Notes under the pieces: model-generated
What the model saw: only the letters and a program-made list of their open reading frames with translations
The model's database searches: none
What the model was told of the DNA's origin: nothing
Made by a program: the position numbers and the translations under genes
Origin: Pelagibacteraceae bacterium AG-414-M23
Lineage (GTDB): Bacteria; Pseudomonadota; Alphaproteobacteria; Pelagibacterales; Pelagibacteraceae
Length of the DNA stretch: 64,000 bases
NCBI GenBank assembly: GCA_003214525.1
Contig: QCLN01000005.1
Location: forward strand, 18,186-82,185
Direction: 5' to 3'
Shown: piece after piece, positions 33,149 through 42,872 of the stretch
How positions within the stretch are numbered: position 1 is the stretch's first letter
Layout of the letters: every line of letters begins with the position of its first letter

Positions 33149-35236
33149 ATGCCAAAAAAAAAGAAAAAAATTAAAAATAGAAAAAAAGTTAAGAAAAAAT
33201 CTTTAAAAAAAAGAAAATCTAAAAAAAATCATAAAAGAAAAGTTAGAAAAATTAAAAAAAGAGTAAAAAAAAGAAAATCTAAAAATAAATCAAAGGAACC
33301 AACCGAAAAAATTTACAAAACAAAATCAGAATGGATCAAAAGTGCATTGGTTAATAAATCAATGTATGAAAAAAAATATAAAGAATCGATTAGAAACAAT
33401 AATGATTTTTGGGCAAAAGAAGGGAAAAGAATTACCTGGATTAAACCTTACTCAAAAATTAAAGATGTTACTTATAGCAAAACAGAAGTTAATATTAAAT
33501 GGTTCTATGATGGAACTCTAAATGCATCTGCAAACTGTATAGATAGACATTTAAAAAAGAATAAAGACAAAACTGCAATTATTTGGGTTGGTGATGATCC
33601 AAAAGTACAAAAAAAAATAAGCTACAAACAATTACACGATGAAGTTTCAAAAGCTGCAAATGGTTTAAAAAAAATTGGTGTTCAAAAAGGAGATAGAGTT
33701 ACAATTTATCTAACAATGATACCTGAGTTAGCATATACTATGCTTGCTTGCGCTAGAATTGGTGCTGTTCATTCAATAATTTTTGGTGGATTTTCTCCTG
33801 ATAGTATAGCTGGAAGAATAAACGACTGTAAGTCAGATTATATTATAACTGCAGATGAAGGATTAAGAGGTGGTAAAACTATTCATTTAAAATCAATTAC
33901 TGATGAAGCTTTAATACATTGTCCAAATGTAAAAAAATGTATTGTTATAAAGAAAACAGGAAATAGAGTTAATTGGGATGAAAGAAGAGATGTTTGGTAT
34001 AATGAGATGATTAAAGATGTATCAACTCATTGTGAGCCGGAAGAGATGAGCGCAGAAGACCCTTTATTTATTTTATACACATCTGGTTCAACTGGAAAAC
34101 CCAAAGGTGTTCTTCATACAACTGGCGGATACATGGTTTATGCTTCAATGACACATCAATATATTTTTAATTATAAACCAAAAGATATTTATTGGTGTAC
34201 CGCTGATATTGGATGGATTACTGGACACAGTTACATAATTTATGGACCTCTTGCAAATGGTGCAACAACTATAATGTTTGAAGGTATTCCGACTTATCCA
34301 GATTCTTCCAGATGGTGGCAGATAGTTGACAAATACAAAGTAAATATTTTTTATACAGCGCCAACTGCAATTAGAGCTCTAATGGCTCAAGGTGAGGGCC
34401 CAGTTAAAAAAACATCAAGAAAAACTTTAAAGTTATTGGGTACAGTAGGTGAACCAATTAATCCGGAAGCATGGGAGTGGTATTATAAAACCGTAGGTGA
34501 AAGCAAGTGCCCAATAGTTGACACATGGTGGCAAACCGAAACTGGCGGTATTTTAATTGCACCACAAACTGGAGCAATTGACCTTAAACCAGGATCTGCA
34601 ACAAAACCTTTTTATGGAATTAAACCATGTATAGTAGACCAGGGTGGTAATGAAATTAGGGGAGAGGGTCAAGGAAGATTGTGTATTTCTCAATCATGGC
34701 CAGGACAAATGAGAACAGTTTACGGAGATCATCAAAGATTTATAGACACTTATTTTTCACAGTTTGATGGAAAATATTTTACAGGTGATGGATGTAGAAG
34801 AGATAAAGATGGTTACTACTGGATCACAGGAAGAGTTGATGATGTAATTATTGTATCTGGACATAACCTTGGAACTGCTGAAATCGAGAGTGCATTTGTA
34901 GCTCATCCAAAAGTGGCTGAAGCTGCAGTGGTTGGTTATCCCCATGACATAAAAGGAAATGGTTTATATTGCTATGTAACTCTAAATATTGGAGAAAAAG
35001 AAGACGGTGATCTAGATAGAGAATTAAAACTTCATGTAAAAAAAACAATTGGTGCACATGCTTTTCCAGATTTTATACAATTTGCACCTGGTCTTCCTAA
35101 AACAAGATCAGGAAAAATTATGAGAAGAATTTTAAGAAAAATTGCCGCTAATGAGCATGATCAACTTGGTGATACAACAACTTTAGCTGATCCAAGCGTC
35201 GTGAAAAGCTTAGTCAACAATAGAAAAAATATTTAA
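33149..35236 (+). CDS. acs: Acetyl-CoA synthetase with Lys/Arg-rich N-terminal extension
   Basis: Acs activates acetate to acetyl-CoA via acetyl-AMP. The catalytic part shows [40 protein letters not shown] and the acetylation-regulated Lys in [11 protein letters not shown]. The first 50 residues are extreme: about two thirds are Lys or Arg, before the canonical start [21 protein letters not shown]. No later ATG before residue 72 would keep the whole canonical domain, so the head is probably real. The total of 695 residues compares with about 650 in the family. The acetate-type symporter genes lie 0.7 kb downstream, which fits acetate use. Confidence 0.95.
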   Translation: MPKKKKKIKNRKKVKKKSLKKRKSKKNHKRKVRKIKKRVKKRKSKNKSKEPTEKIYKTKSEWIKSALVNKSMYEKKYKESIRNNNDFWAKEGKRITWIKPYSKIKDVTYSKTEVNIKWFYDGTLNASANCIDRHLKKNKDKTAIIWVGDDPKVQKKISYKQLHDEVSKAANGLKKIGVQKGDRVTIYLTMIPELAYTMLACARIGAVHSIIFGGFSPDSIAGRINDCKSDYIITADEGLRGGKTIHLKSITDEALIHCPNVKKCIVIKKTGNRVNWDERRDVWYNEMIKDVSTHCEPEEMSAEDPLFILYTSGSTGKPKGVLHTTGGYMVYASMTHQYIFNYKPKDIYWCTADIGWITGHSYIIYGPLANGATTIMFEGIPTYPDSSRWWQIVDKYKVNIFYTAPTAIRALMAQGEGPVKKTSRKTLKLLGTVGEPINPEAWEWYYKTVGESKCPIVDTWWQTETGGILIAPQTGAIDLKPGSATKPFYGIKPCIVDQGGNEIRGEGQGRLCISQSWPGQMRTVYGDHQRFIDTYFSQFDGKYFTGDGCRRDKDGYYWITGRVDDVIIVSGHNLGTAEIESAFVAHPKVAEAAVVGYPHDIKGNGLYCYVTLNIGEKEDGDLDRELKLHVKKTIGAHAFPDFIQFAPGLPKTRSGKIMRRILRKIAANEHDQLGDTTTLADPSVVKSLVNNRKNI

Positions 35237-35859
35237 ATACTTATTAATTTTTTAAATTCTTCTTTAATATTATCCCATTTTAATATCATTGAGTTAAGAA
35301 CAATCTTTCTGTCTAAAGTTTTTAACTCATCGGCTATAGGCGCCCATTCATATAATGCTAGAGCACTTTCATTAAACGGCCAAGAATTATAATAGGTTTT
35401 CCAATTTATTTTATGTAATCTATCACCAAAAGAAATTTTTCCCTTGCTAATAATATCTTCTGGCATTCCATTTGATATTTCACTGTCTAAAATTTTCTCA
35501 TAAATTATTTTTGCTTGATCCATTTCATTATAATTAGAAAAAACATTGAGATAAGAAAGTGTATAGAAAGTAAGATCTTGTAAAGCTATTGAATAAATAT
35601 TCCATTTCGCTTTATTAATTGAAGTCAGAAGTTTCTCATTATCAAAATGCAGAACGTACTTTGTGCCCATTCTTGTTTTGAGATAACTATATAAAGTTAC
35701 CTGGGATACCCATGCAGACTTTTTTTGAATAAATGACTCTAAATCATTAATATTTTTAATTTTTTTTTTAGGTATAAATGCTTTGAATAGCGAAAATAAA
35801 TAAAGTCTAAAATCTGCAAGACTTATATCCTTTAAATTGAATTTATATTTTAAAGCCAT
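35233..35859 (-). CDS. Conserved alphaproteobacterial protein of unknown function
   Basis: A 208-residue soluble protein. The stretch [31 protein letters not shown] (44-74) resembles a conserved hypothetical family I recall from other Alphaproteobacteria, where the same wording (SLYGYLKTRMG) occurs; no function is known to me. No signal or membrane helix is seen. It converges on acs with a 4-bp overlap and is divergent from the symporter genes. A role with the acetate genes is only a guess from position. Confidence 0.75.
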   Translation of the reverse strand: MALKYKFNLKDISLADFRLYLFSLFKAFIPKKKIKNINDLESFIQKKSAWVSQVTLYSYLKTRMGTKYVLHFDNEKLLTSINKAKWNIYSIALQDLTFYTLSYLNVFSNYNEMDQAKIIYEKILDSEISNGMPEDIISKGKISFGDRLHKINWKTYYNSWPFNESALALYEWAPIADELKTLDRKIVLNSMILKWDNIKEEFKKLISI

Positions 35860-35964
35860 TTCTCTAGTATTGGTTGTTTTATATTATAAAAAATCAACTA
35901 TTTGGAGCATTTTTTAGGGTTTCAATATTCGTCATTATAGGTAATGTTTCTTTTTTTAACCTAT

Positions 35965-35971
35965 AGGAGAG
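35965..35971 (+). promoter_or_regulatory. Strong Shine-Dalgarno before the symporter small subunit
   Basis: AGGAGAG lies seven bases before the ATG at 35979. It is one of the few strong Shine-Dalgarno sites in the window, the other being dctP, and both lead transporter genes with less AT-biased codons. Confidence 0.7.
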
Positions 35972-35978
35972 ATTAAAA

Positions 35979-36242
35979 ATGTCAAAACAAGAACAACATT
36001 GGGATAAAACTAGGAATTTGCTTTTTATTACATTGGCAATCTGGTTTGTGTTCTCAATAGGCATCTTTCTCTTTGGAGCTGAAATGGAAGCATCTAGCTT
36101 TAGACCTCTTGGATACCCTCTATCTTATTATATGACATGTCAAGGATCACTGGGAATTTTCGTAATACTAATCTTTTGGTTTGCGGGAAGACAAGAAAAA
36201 ATAGATGAAGAATTTGGCTTCTCTGAAAGAGAGGATGACTAA
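35979..36242 (+). CDS. Sodium:solute symporter small subunit (DUF4212)
   Basis: An 87-residue protein with two membrane helices of the DUF4212 family, which is nearly always encoded next to a large sodium:solute symporter. It has the family's WDKTRNLLFITLAIWFVFSIGIF and SFRPLGYPLSYYMTCQGSLGIFVILI. It lies head to tail with the large subunit, whose ATG follows its stop codon directly. It probably stabilises or assists the symporter. Confidence 0.93.
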   Translation: MSKQEQHWDKTRNLLFITLAIWFVFSIGIFLFGAEMEASSFRPLGYPLSYYMTCQGSLGIFVILIFWFAGRQEKIDEEFGFSEREDD

Positions 36243-38063
36243 ATGATTAAAGGTAAATTTATAGATAATTTGCCACAAGTTTATGGATTATATACAGGAG
36301 GTTTCCTTGTATTCATAATCTTAATGGCAATAGCAGAACAAGCAGGAATGTCAGCAAAATTGATAGGTATCTTTTTCGTTGCTTTCACTGTTGGTATCTA
36401 TGCAATAATTGGATGGTTATCTCGTACACTTCAAGTAGATGCGTATTACGTAGCAGGAAGACAAGTTCCTACTGTATTTAATGGAATGGCGACTGCAGCA
36501 GACTGGATGTCTGGTGCATCATTCGTTGCAATGGCAGGTGGAATTTATTTTAAAGGCTACGGATATATGGCGCTTCTAGTTGGATGGACAGGTGGATATG
36601 TATTAGTTGCTTCGCTTCTAGCACCTTACCTAAGAAAATTTGGATGCTACACAGTTCCAGATTTTATAGGAACAAGGTATGGTGGAAACCTAGCAAGATT
36701 ATCTGCTGTACTAGTACTAACGGTTGCTTCATTCACTTATGTGACGGCACAAATTAACGCGACAGGAACTATTGCATCAGTTGCATTAGATATTCCATTT
36801 GGAATAGCTGTCTACGTTGGATTAGCAAGTATATTAATGTGCTCGATGCTTGGTGGAATGAGAGCGGTTACTTGGACACAAGTTGCTCAATACATCGTAT
36901 TGATTATAGCATACTTATTACCTGTATTCTGGATCAGTAATAAAATGGGTGCTGGTGTATTTCCACACTTAATGTTAGCTGATGAAGTTGCTAGAATTGC
37001 TGAGTTAGAAGCTCAGTTTGGCTTAGGAACTGTTAAAAACACTGCAGCTGATTTAGCTACAGTTCCAAAAGGCTTAGCAGGTATAACTAAGGCTCACTCT
37101 TCAGTGAATGCAACACCTTGGGCATTTATTTCATTAGCGGTTTGTATGATGGCTGGAACAGCATCATTACCTCACGTTATGATGAGATACTTTACTACTC
37201 CAAGTGTAAAAGCAGCTAGAAGATCAGTAGGTTGGTCACTATTCTTTATTTTCCTACTTTATTCTTCTGCGCCTATGTTAGCTACTTTATCAAAACTATC
37301 ATTGATGGATCCAACCCTGGCAACAGGAATTATTGGTAAATCAATATCTGAAGTTCAAGCACTAGACTGGTACCAAAACTGGAACCAAGCAAACTTAATG
37401 TTTGTTAGCGACTTTAACGGAAATGGAACTCTAGACTTAAATGAGTTTTTCATGGGTGGTAAAGCCGTTGTGTTAGCAACTCCAGAGATCGCTGGATTAC
37501 CTTATGTAATTTCAGGATTAGTTGCTGCCGGAGGTATGGCTGCTGCCATGTCTACTGCGGATGGTTTAGTTTTAGCAATTGCAAATGCTTTATCTCATGA
37601 CTTGTACTACAAGATTATTGATCCTAAAGCAGAAACTGCAAAAAGATTAATTGTTGCAAGGGTATTACTTGTAATAATTGGTTTTGCTGGAGCAACAATT
37701 GCAGCTCTTGAGATTCAAGGCATCTTAGGTTCAGTTATATGGGCTTTTGACTTTGCGATGTCAGGATTGTTCTTCCCACTTGTATTAGGTGTATGGTGGA
37801 AGAGAGCAAATGCACAGGGTGCTGTTGCAGGTATGCTTGTTGGATTAGCTGTTGGTACTTGGTACTTAATTCATGTACGAACAGGTGGAACTCCAATATG
37901 GGGTGTAACTCAACTTACATTCGGTATACATGGAGCTTTAGCTAGCTTAGTGTCAATGGTTGTTGTTAGTTTAGCGACTAAAGCGCCAGACTCTGCTACT
38001 CAAAAGATGGTAGATGAGGTTCGTATTCCAAGTGGTAAAACAGTACTTGGTAAACAACACTAA
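36243..38063 (+). CDS. Sodium:solute symporter large subunit (ActP-like, VC_2705 type) with EF-hand loop
   Basis: A 606-residue SSS-family carrier with about 13 membrane helices. Family features include VDAYYVAGRQVPTVFNGMATAADWMSGASF, GMRAVTWTQVAQYI and AGGMAAAMSTADGLVLAIANALSHD. It belongs with the DUF4212-associated group, related to acetate permease ActP, so acetate or another short carboxylate is the likely substrate; acs nearby supports acetate. In the loop around residues 390-401 lies DFNGNGTLDLNE, a canonical EF-hand calcium loop. Codons are less AT-biased than in neighbouring genes, suggesting high expression. A perfect terminator follows. Confidence 0.93.
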   Translation: MIKGKFIDNLPQVYGLYTGGFLVFIILMAIAEQAGMSAKLIGIFFVAFTVGIYAIIGWLSRTLQVDAYYVAGRQVPTVFNGMATAADWMSGASFVAMAGGIYFKGYGYMALLVGWTGGYVLVASLLAPYLRKFGCYTVPDFIGTRYGGNLARLSAVLVLTVASFTYVTAQINATGTIASVALDIPFGIAVYVGLASILMCSMLGGMRAVTWTQVAQYIVLIIAYLLPVFWISNKMGAGVFPHLMLADEVARIAELEAQFGLGTVKNTAADLATVPKGLAGITKAHSSVNATPWAFISLAVCMMAGTASLPHVMMRYFTTPSVKAARRSVGWSLFFIFLLYSSAPMLATLSKLSLMDPTLATGIIGKSISEVQALDWYQNWNQANLMFVSDFNGNGTLDLNEFFMGGKAVVLATPEIAGLPYVISGLVAAGGMAAAMSTADGLVLAIANALSHDLYYKIIDPKAETAKRLIVARVLLVIIGFAGATIAALEIQGILGSVIWAFDFAMSGLFFPLVLGVWWKRANAQGAVAGMLVGLAVGTWYLIHVRTGGTPIWGVTQLTFGIHGALASLVSMVVVSLATKAPDSATQKMVDEVRIPSGKTVLGKQH

Positions 38064-38077
38064 ATAAATATAATTTT

Positions 38078-38110
38078 AAGGGGCGATAACATTTCGCCCC
38101 TTTTAATTTA
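38078..38110 (+). terminator. Rho-independent terminator of the symporter operon
   Basis: AAGGGGCGA and TCGCCCCTT form a 9-bp perfect stem with a 7-base loop, followed by TTAATTTAAA. It begins 15 bp after the symporter stop codon. It is the clearest intrinsic terminator in the window. Confidence 0.9.
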
Positions 38111-38128
38111 AATTTAAATCCTTTTAGT

Positions 38129-38479
38129 ATGTCTGCAAATTTCCATCCTTTAGTTTATATTATAGATTATATCTTAGGTGTTATAATGTGGACGCTTATA
38201 GGAAGAGTGGCAATGAATATCTTTCAAAGGGAAGATTCACAATTTTTTTTTATGAAAGTTTTTGTAAATCTGACCAATCCTCTAATCAGACTATTTAGAC
38301 CTATTACCCCACAATTTATTATAAAGCCTTTGGTGCCACTATATGTTGCATGGTTCTTCTATATGATTAGATTTTATTTAATGCCATATATTTTGGGTTA
38401 TTCTGTTATGGGTATGCTGTCTTTTCCTTTAGAAAGTGAAATAGCTCAAGAAATTTATCGAATTTTTAGTAAAAATTAA
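38129..38479 (+). CDS. Small YggT-like membrane protein, unknown
   Basis: A 116-residue protein with two to three hydrophobic segments. The loop FFMKVFVNLTNPLIRLFRPITPQFI resembles the YggT loop (TDPFLIRIRRFLP) in spacing, so it may be a distant relative; the match is not strong. It lies after the symporter terminator and 43 bp before rpe, so it has its own promoter or is read with rpe. Function unknown. Confidence 0.7.
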   Translation: MSANFHPLVYIIDYILGVIMWTLIGRVAMNIFQREDSQFFFMKVFVNLTNPLIRLFRPITPQFIIKPLVPLYVAWFFYMIRFYLMPYILGYSVMGMLSFPLESEIAQEIYRIFSKN

Positions 38480-38522
38480 TTCAAATTAAAAAATAAAATT
38501 GATACTAGTAGATTAGTTATCA

Positions 38523-39182
38523 ATGAAAAAAATACAAATATCACCCTCAATTTTATCAGCTGACTTTAGTCAGTTAGGCAATGAAATTAAGCGACTTGAA
38601 GAAGGTGGAGCCGACATGATACATGTTGATGTAATGGATGGTCATTTTGTTCCAAATCTTACAATTGGACCACCTGTAATTAAAAGCTTAAAAAAACATA
38701 CAAAGTTACCTTTCGACGTACATTTAATGATAGACCCGGTCCATAAATATATTAAGGACTATAGTGATGCTGGGGCTGATATTATAACTTTTCATCCAGA
38801 GGCAACTGAAAATATTTCTGAAACAATAAATTTAATTAAATCATTAAATAAGAAAGTTGGAGTTTCTTTAAATCCAGATACAGAAATAGCAGCAGCTGAA
38901 AAATATTTAGACAAAATTGAATTAATTCTAATAATGAGTGTTTATCCAGGTTTTGGTGGTCAAAAATTTATAAGTGATGTCATTCAAAAAATTAAAGATT
39001 TAGATAAAATTAGAAAAGAACGTAAGTTAAACTTTAAAATTGAGATTGATGGTGGAATAAATTTTGAAACTTCTAAAATAGCAATTAATGCAGGTGTAGA
39101 TATTTTAGTTTCGGGCACCACAATATTTAAAGAAAATAACGGAGATTTAAAAAAAAATATCAAAACCTTGAAACAAATCTAA
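38523..39182 (+). CDS. rpe: Ribulose-phosphate 3-epimerase
   Basis: Rpe interconverts ribulose 5-phosphate and xylulose 5-phosphate in the pentose phosphate pathway. The 219-residue TIM barrel has SPSILSADFSQLGNEI, the metal-binding HVDVMDGHFVPNLTIGP, FDVHLMIDP, MSVYPGFGGQKFI and the phosphate-binding EIDGGIN and LVSGTTIF. All motifs are present. The heparinase-like gene starts directly after it, as in other Alphaproteobacteria with rpe, heparinase and purH in a row. Confidence 0.97.
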   Translation: MKKIQISPSILSADFSQLGNEIKRLEEGGADMIHVDVMDGHFVPNLTIGPPVIKSLKKHTKLPFDVHLMIDPVHKYIKDYSDAGADIITFHPEATENISETINLIKSLNKKVGVSLNPDTEIAAAEKYLDKIELILIMSVYPGFGGQKFISDVIQKIKDLDKIRKERKLNFKIEIDGGINFETSKIAINAGVDILVSGTTIFKENNGDLKKNIKTLKQI

Positions 39183-40814
39183 ATGTTTATAAAAAGTGCC
39201 GTTTTAAACTTTGGTTCTATGTTTTTTCAAATTTTAAACCAAATAAGAAAGTTTTATTTAAACTCGCCTATTTATAATAAAAAAATATCAAAAATTGACG
39301 ATAAAATTATCATATACAAACCAAGCCAAAGTATTTTGAACTGCTTAATTAAATTCGACAAAAAAAAATATAACATTGAAGATTTTTCATTAAATTCTGT
39401 ATGGAAAGATTCTACAAACTTAAATAATAAAAATTTTAAAAAACTTCATAGTTTTTTTTGGCTATTTACATTAGACCTTAAATCTTCAAAAAAAATTACT
39501 CAAAACATTATTTCAAATTGGATAGGCGAAAATAATAAATATAAACAGTATATTTGGGATTTAGATATCTTATCAAAAAGAATTATTGCTTGGATTTCAA
39601 ACTCAAAGTTAACTTATGAAAATTCTGAAACAGAATATAAATTACATTTTAACAGTCTAATTAAAAAACAAACAAATCATTTAATAAACGAAGTAAAAAG
39701 ATCAGAAAGATTAGATGATAAGATAATCGTTAGTACTGCTATAATTTTAGTTGGTTTGAGTTATGGTGATTTATATTTTCTCAAGTTTGGGATTGATCTT
39801 TTAAAAAAAATATTAAGTTTCTCATTGGACTCCAATAATTTTCCTAAATCTAGAAATTTAAGACAATTAGTTTTATATTTGAAATACTTGATCATAATTA
39901 GAGAACTTTTTAAAGAATCTCAAACAAATATTCCTGAATTTTTAGATGAAGCAATTTTTTATCTTGGAAAATCATACAATTTGTTATGTGGAAATAAAAA
40001 AAATGGAATGTTATTTAATGGTAATTTTCAAGACTCAAATAAAGAATTTGATGATTATTTAAATTTTCATAAATATAAATTTAAAGATGATTCCAATGAA
40101 GCTGGTGGTTATGTAGTTTTAAAAAATAAAAAATCCTCATTAGCTATTGATCTTGGAAAGGTTCCAGAAAAAAAATTTTCCAAAGATTATCAGGCCGGAG
40201 TATTTTCTTTTGAATTTAATTATTCTGGAGAAAAAATAATTACAAATTCTGGTTATTTTCAAGATTATAAACATCAATTGAATATTATATCTAAGTCTAC
40301 CGCCTCTCATTCAACCTTAATTTTAAATAATACTTCTAATGTAAGATTCGAGAGAAATAAAAATGGAAATATGCTGGTAAGTAAAAATTTTAAAATTTTA
40401 AATAAAGAAATTATATCTGAAAAAAACTTTTGGTTAATAAAAGCTTCACATGATGCTTATTCTAAATCTAATGGGGTGTTACATGAAAGAAAACTTAAAT
40501 ACTTTCATAATAATAATAAGCTAGAAGGTTGCGACAAACTAATAAAAACTAAAAATTTTATGTCTAGTAATTTTGAATTAAGATTCCATTTGCTGCCCAA
40601 TACAAAGTTAACAAAATTATTAAATAATGAGAGTATATTAATTGAAAGTAATAATGCAGGTTGGAAATTTACTTGTAAAAATCATAATATAGATATTGAA
40701 ACAGGATTATATTTTGGAATGAAAAATAAGTATTTAGAAAATAAAAACATACTTGTGTCTGGCTTAACTCTTCCAGAGGAACAAAATATTATTTGGGAAA
40801 TAGCAAAGATATGA
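39183..40814 (+). CDS. Heparinase II/III-like family protein
   Basis: A 543-residue protein whose C-terminal part resembles the heparinase II/III-like beta domain: AGGYVVLKNKKSSLAIDLG, GVFSFEFNYSGEKIITNSGYF and TASHSTLILNNTSNVRF. The N-terminal half is mainly alpha-helical, as in the alpha/alpha-toroid of the family. No clear signal peptide is seen. In Alphaproteobacteria this gene is often next to purH, and no heparin-like substrate has been shown; a polysaccharide or envelope role is likely. Its stop overlaps the purH start as ATGA. Confidence 0.85.
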   Translation: MFIKSAVLNFGSMFFQILNQIRKFYLNSPIYNKKISKIDDKIIIYKPSQSILNCLIKFDKKKYNIEDFSLNSVWKDSTNLNNKNFKKLHSFFWLFTLDLKSSKKITQNIISNWIGENNKYKQYIWDLDILSKRIIAWISNSKLTYENSETEYKLHFNSLIKKQTNHLINEVKRSERLDDKIIVSTAIILVGLSYGDLYFLKFGIDLLKKILSFSLDSNNFPKSRNLRQLVLYLKYLIIIRELFKESQTNIPEFLDEAIFYLGKSYNLLCGNKKNGMLFNGNFQDSNKEFDDYLNFHKYKFKDDSNEAGGYVVLKNKKSSLAIDLGKVPEKKFSKDYQAGVFSFEFNYSGEKIITNSGYFQDYKHQLNIISKSTASHSTLILNNTSNVRFERNKNGNMLVSKNFKILNKEIISEKNFWLIKASHDAYSKSNGVLHERKLKYFHNNNKLEGCDKLIKTKNFMSSNFELRFHLLPNTKLTKLLNNESILIESNNAGWKFTCKNHNIDIETGLYFGMKNKYLENKNILVSGLTLPEEQNIIWEIAKI

Positions 40815-42349
40815 GAATTAAATCGGCTTTAATTTCTGTTTCAAATAAAGAAAAACTTAATGATATTTTAAAAGTATTAAAAAAATTTAATATAAAATTG
40901 ATAAGTTCAGGAGGAACTTATAAAAAAATTAAGTCACTTGGATATAAATGTGTAGAAGTTACAGATTTTACAGGTTTTCCAGAAATTTTAGATGGAAGAG
41001 TAAAGACTCTGCATCCCAAAATACATTCTGGGATACTCTATAAAAGACAAAAAAAAAGTCATAAAAAAGTAATAAAGAAGTTTAATTTTGAAAGTATAGA
41101 TTTAGTTGTTACAAATTTTTATCCTTTTGATAAAACAATTAAGCAAACTAGAAATCATAAAAAAATTATTGAAAATATTGATATTGGTGGCCCAACTTTA
41201 GCAAGAGCTGCTGCAAAAAACTATGAAGATGTTGTTGTTATTACAAAAATTAAACATTACAAAAAATTAGTTGATGAATTAAATTTCTTTAAAGGTAAAA
41301 CTTCATTGCAATTTAGAGAAAAAATGTCTCAAGAAGCATTTTTTGAAACAGCGAGTTATGACTCAATAATTTTTAATTATTTTAGTAGATTTTCAGAAGA
41401 AAAAATTCCTGAAAAATTATTTGTTAAGGCAAATTTAATTCACAAATTAAGGTATGGTGAAAATCCTCACCAATTTGGAGCTATTTATGGAAATGAAGAG
41501 GAATTTAAAATAAAAAAATTGCATGGAAAAGAATTAAGCTACAATAATTATAATGATATTTTTGCATGTTTGAGTTTAGCAAAAACATTACCAAAAAATA
41601 GAGGCACTGTGATTGTTAAACATGCTAATCCATCAGGTGTATCAATAGAAAATGATCACTTAAAAAGCTACTTTTCTGCAATGTATTGTGATCCTATAAG
41701 TGCTTTTGGAGGGATTGTAGCCTGTAATTATAAAGTAAGCTTAAAAATTGCAAAAGAAATAATAAAGAATTATTACGAAGTAATTATTGCAAATGGTTTT
41801 GATAAAAAAGCAATAAAATTATTAAAAAACAAAAAAAATCTTAGATTAATTGATGCAACTAAAGTTAAGTCTGAGAAATATAATAAGATAGTTTCTACAA
41901 TGAATTCTTTATTGGTACAAACAAATGATAATGAAGTCTTTGATAAGAATAATTTTAAGGTTGTTTCAAAAATTAAACCATCAAAAAAATTGATGGAACA
42001 ACTAATATTCTCATTTAATGTGTGTCGCTCAGTAAAATCTAATGCAATTGTAATTTCTCAAAATAACAAAACATTAGGTATCGGATCGGGCCAGCCTAGT
42101 AGGTTAGATAGCTGTAAAATTGCTATAGAAAAGATGAAAAAATTCAAAAAATTTAATAACAAAAATCCTATAGTCGCCGCCTCTGATGCTTTTTTTCCAT
42201 TTGTTGATGGAATTGAAAGTCTTGTTCAATCAGGCATAACTGCTATCATTCAACCACATGGATCTATAAAAGATAAAGAAATAATTAAATTTGCTAATGA
42301 TATGGGTATTGTCTTAATATTTTCTAAATCAAGACATTTCAGACACTAG
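40811..42349 (+). CDS. purH: AICAR transformylase / IMP cyclohydrolase
   Basis: PurH performs the last two steps of IMP synthesis. The N-terminal MGS-like domain has ALISVSNKEKL, SSGGTYKKI and EVTDFTGFPEILDGRVKTLHPKIH; the transformylase domain has LRYGENPHQFGA, VIVKHANPSGVS, SAFGGIVA and a terminal AASDAFFPFVDGIE with PHGSIKDKEII. I moved the start from the track's TTG at 40793 to the ATG at 40811, which overlaps the upstream stop as ATGA and gives the usual MRIKSALISVS opening. It converges on the PCD gene with a 4-bp overlap. Confidence 0.96.
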   Translation: MRIKSALISVSNKEKLNDILKVLKKFNIKLISSGGTYKKIKSLGYKCVEVTDFTGFPEILDGRVKTLHPKIHSGILYKRQKKSHKKVIKKFNFESIDLVVTNFYPFDKTIKQTRNHKKIIENIDIGGPTLARAAAKNYEDVVVITKIKHYKKLVDELNFFKGKTSLQFREKMSQEAFFETASYDSIIFNYFSRFSEEKIPEKLFVKANLIHKLRYGENPHQFGAIYGNEEEFKIKKLHGKELSYNNYNDIFACLSLAKTLPKNRGTVIVKHANPSGVSIENDHLKSYFSAMYCDPISAFGGIVACNYKVSLKIAKEIIKNYYEVIIANGFDKKAIKLLKNKKNLRLIDATKVKSEKYNKIVSTMNSLLVQTNDNEVFDKNNFKVVSKIKPSKKLMEQLIFSFNVCRSVKSNAIVISQNNKTLGIGSGQPSRLDSCKIAIEKMKKFKKFNNKNPIVAASDAFFPFVDGIESLVQSGITAIIQPHGSIKDKEIIKFANDMGIVLIFSKSRHFRH

Positions 42350-42687
42350 TCTATTTTGTCTACTTTTGCAGCTAAAACGAAATCACTCTCATGCAATCCT
42401 TTAATTGCATGTGTAAAAATTTTAATTTTAGCATACCCCCATCCAAACCATATATCAGGATGATGGCCTTCCTTCTCAGCTATTTCTCCAACTTTATTGA
42501 TAAAGCTTTGGCTTTCTAAGAAATTTTTGAATTTAAATTCTTTTATTAAATAAAAGATTTTATCATCATCTGCCTTTACTTCCCATCCATCAACCATTTT
42601 TAGATATTTATGTATTTCAGTAATATCAAAACCAGGAATTCCACCTTCACAAGGTATACATTTTTTTTTTGATAAATCTTCTTCCAT
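42346..42687 (-). CDS. Pterin-4a-carbinolamine dehydratase family protein
   Basis: A 113-residue PCD-type protein. The active-site stretch EKEGHHPDIWFGWGYAKIKIFTHAIKGLHESDF has the His-His pair and later His. A 20-residue head KKKCIPCEGGIPG with a CxxC pair precedes the domain, as in some plant and bacterial PCD-like proteins. PCD recycles the pterin cofactor of aromatic hydroxylases, but no such hydroxylase gene is in this window. It converges on purH and is followed upstream by tRNA-Gly. Confidence 0.9.
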   Translation of the reverse strand: MEEDLSKKKCIPCEGGIPGFDITEIHKYLKMVDGWEVKADDDKIFYLIKEFKFKNFLESQSFINKVGEIAEKEGHHPDIWFGWGYAKIKIFTHAIKGLHESDFVLAAKVDKID

Positions 42688-42700
42688 ATTAAAAATAAAC

Positions 42701-42775
42701 TGGAGCGGGCAATGGGACTTGAACCCACGACCTTCTCGTTGGCAACGAGACGCTCTACCACTGAGCTATGCCCGC
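42701..42775 (-). tRNA. tRNA-Gly (GCC)
   Basis: Minus strand starts GCGGGCATAGCTCAGTGG and folds as a cloverleaf: acceptor GCGGGCA/TGCCCGC, D-arm, anticodon arm CTCGT-TGCCAAC-GAG with GCC anticodon, and T-arm GTGGG-TTCAAGT-CCCAT. The discriminator base is T, and CCA is encoded (42701-42703). The gene decodes GGC/GGU. It lies between PCD and the LON-domain gene and has its own promoter-like element upstream. Confidence 0.97.
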
Positions 42776-42789
42776 TTATTAATTAAGAT

Positions 42790-42818
42790 ATTATAGTTAG
42801 AGGTTTTATTAATTACAA
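42790..42818 (-). promoter_or_regulatory. Putative promoter of tRNA-Gly
   Basis: Minus strand: TTGTAA, a 17-base spacer, then TATAAT. The -10 ends 14 bp before the first tRNA base, so a short leader is expected. The -10 is perfect and the -35 matches 4 of 6 bases of the consensus. Confidence 0.6.
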
Positions 42819-42859
42819 GCAACATTAAAATTATAAATTTAAATTAAAATAAAATAATC

Positions 42860-42865
42860 TATAAT
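42860..42865 (+). promoter_or_regulatory. Putative -10 element giving a leaderless LON-domain mRNA
   Basis: TATAAT ends seven bases before the ATG at 42873, so a transcript starting at the normal distance would begin at the start codon. No Shine-Dalgarno is seen. The region is AT-rich, so chance occurrence is possible. Confidence 0.35.
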
Positions 42866-42872
42866 AAATTTA

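Noticed and set aside
35936-35965. 7-bp inverted repeat TATAGGT/ACCTATA touching the Shine-Dalgarno of the symporter operon
   Set aside because: The stem is short and AU-rich, and its left arm may be the -10 element itself, so an RNA switch is not supported.
40793-40810. TTG start of purH in the track
   Set aside because: The ATG at 40811 forms an ATGA overlap with the upstream stop and matches the family N-terminus.
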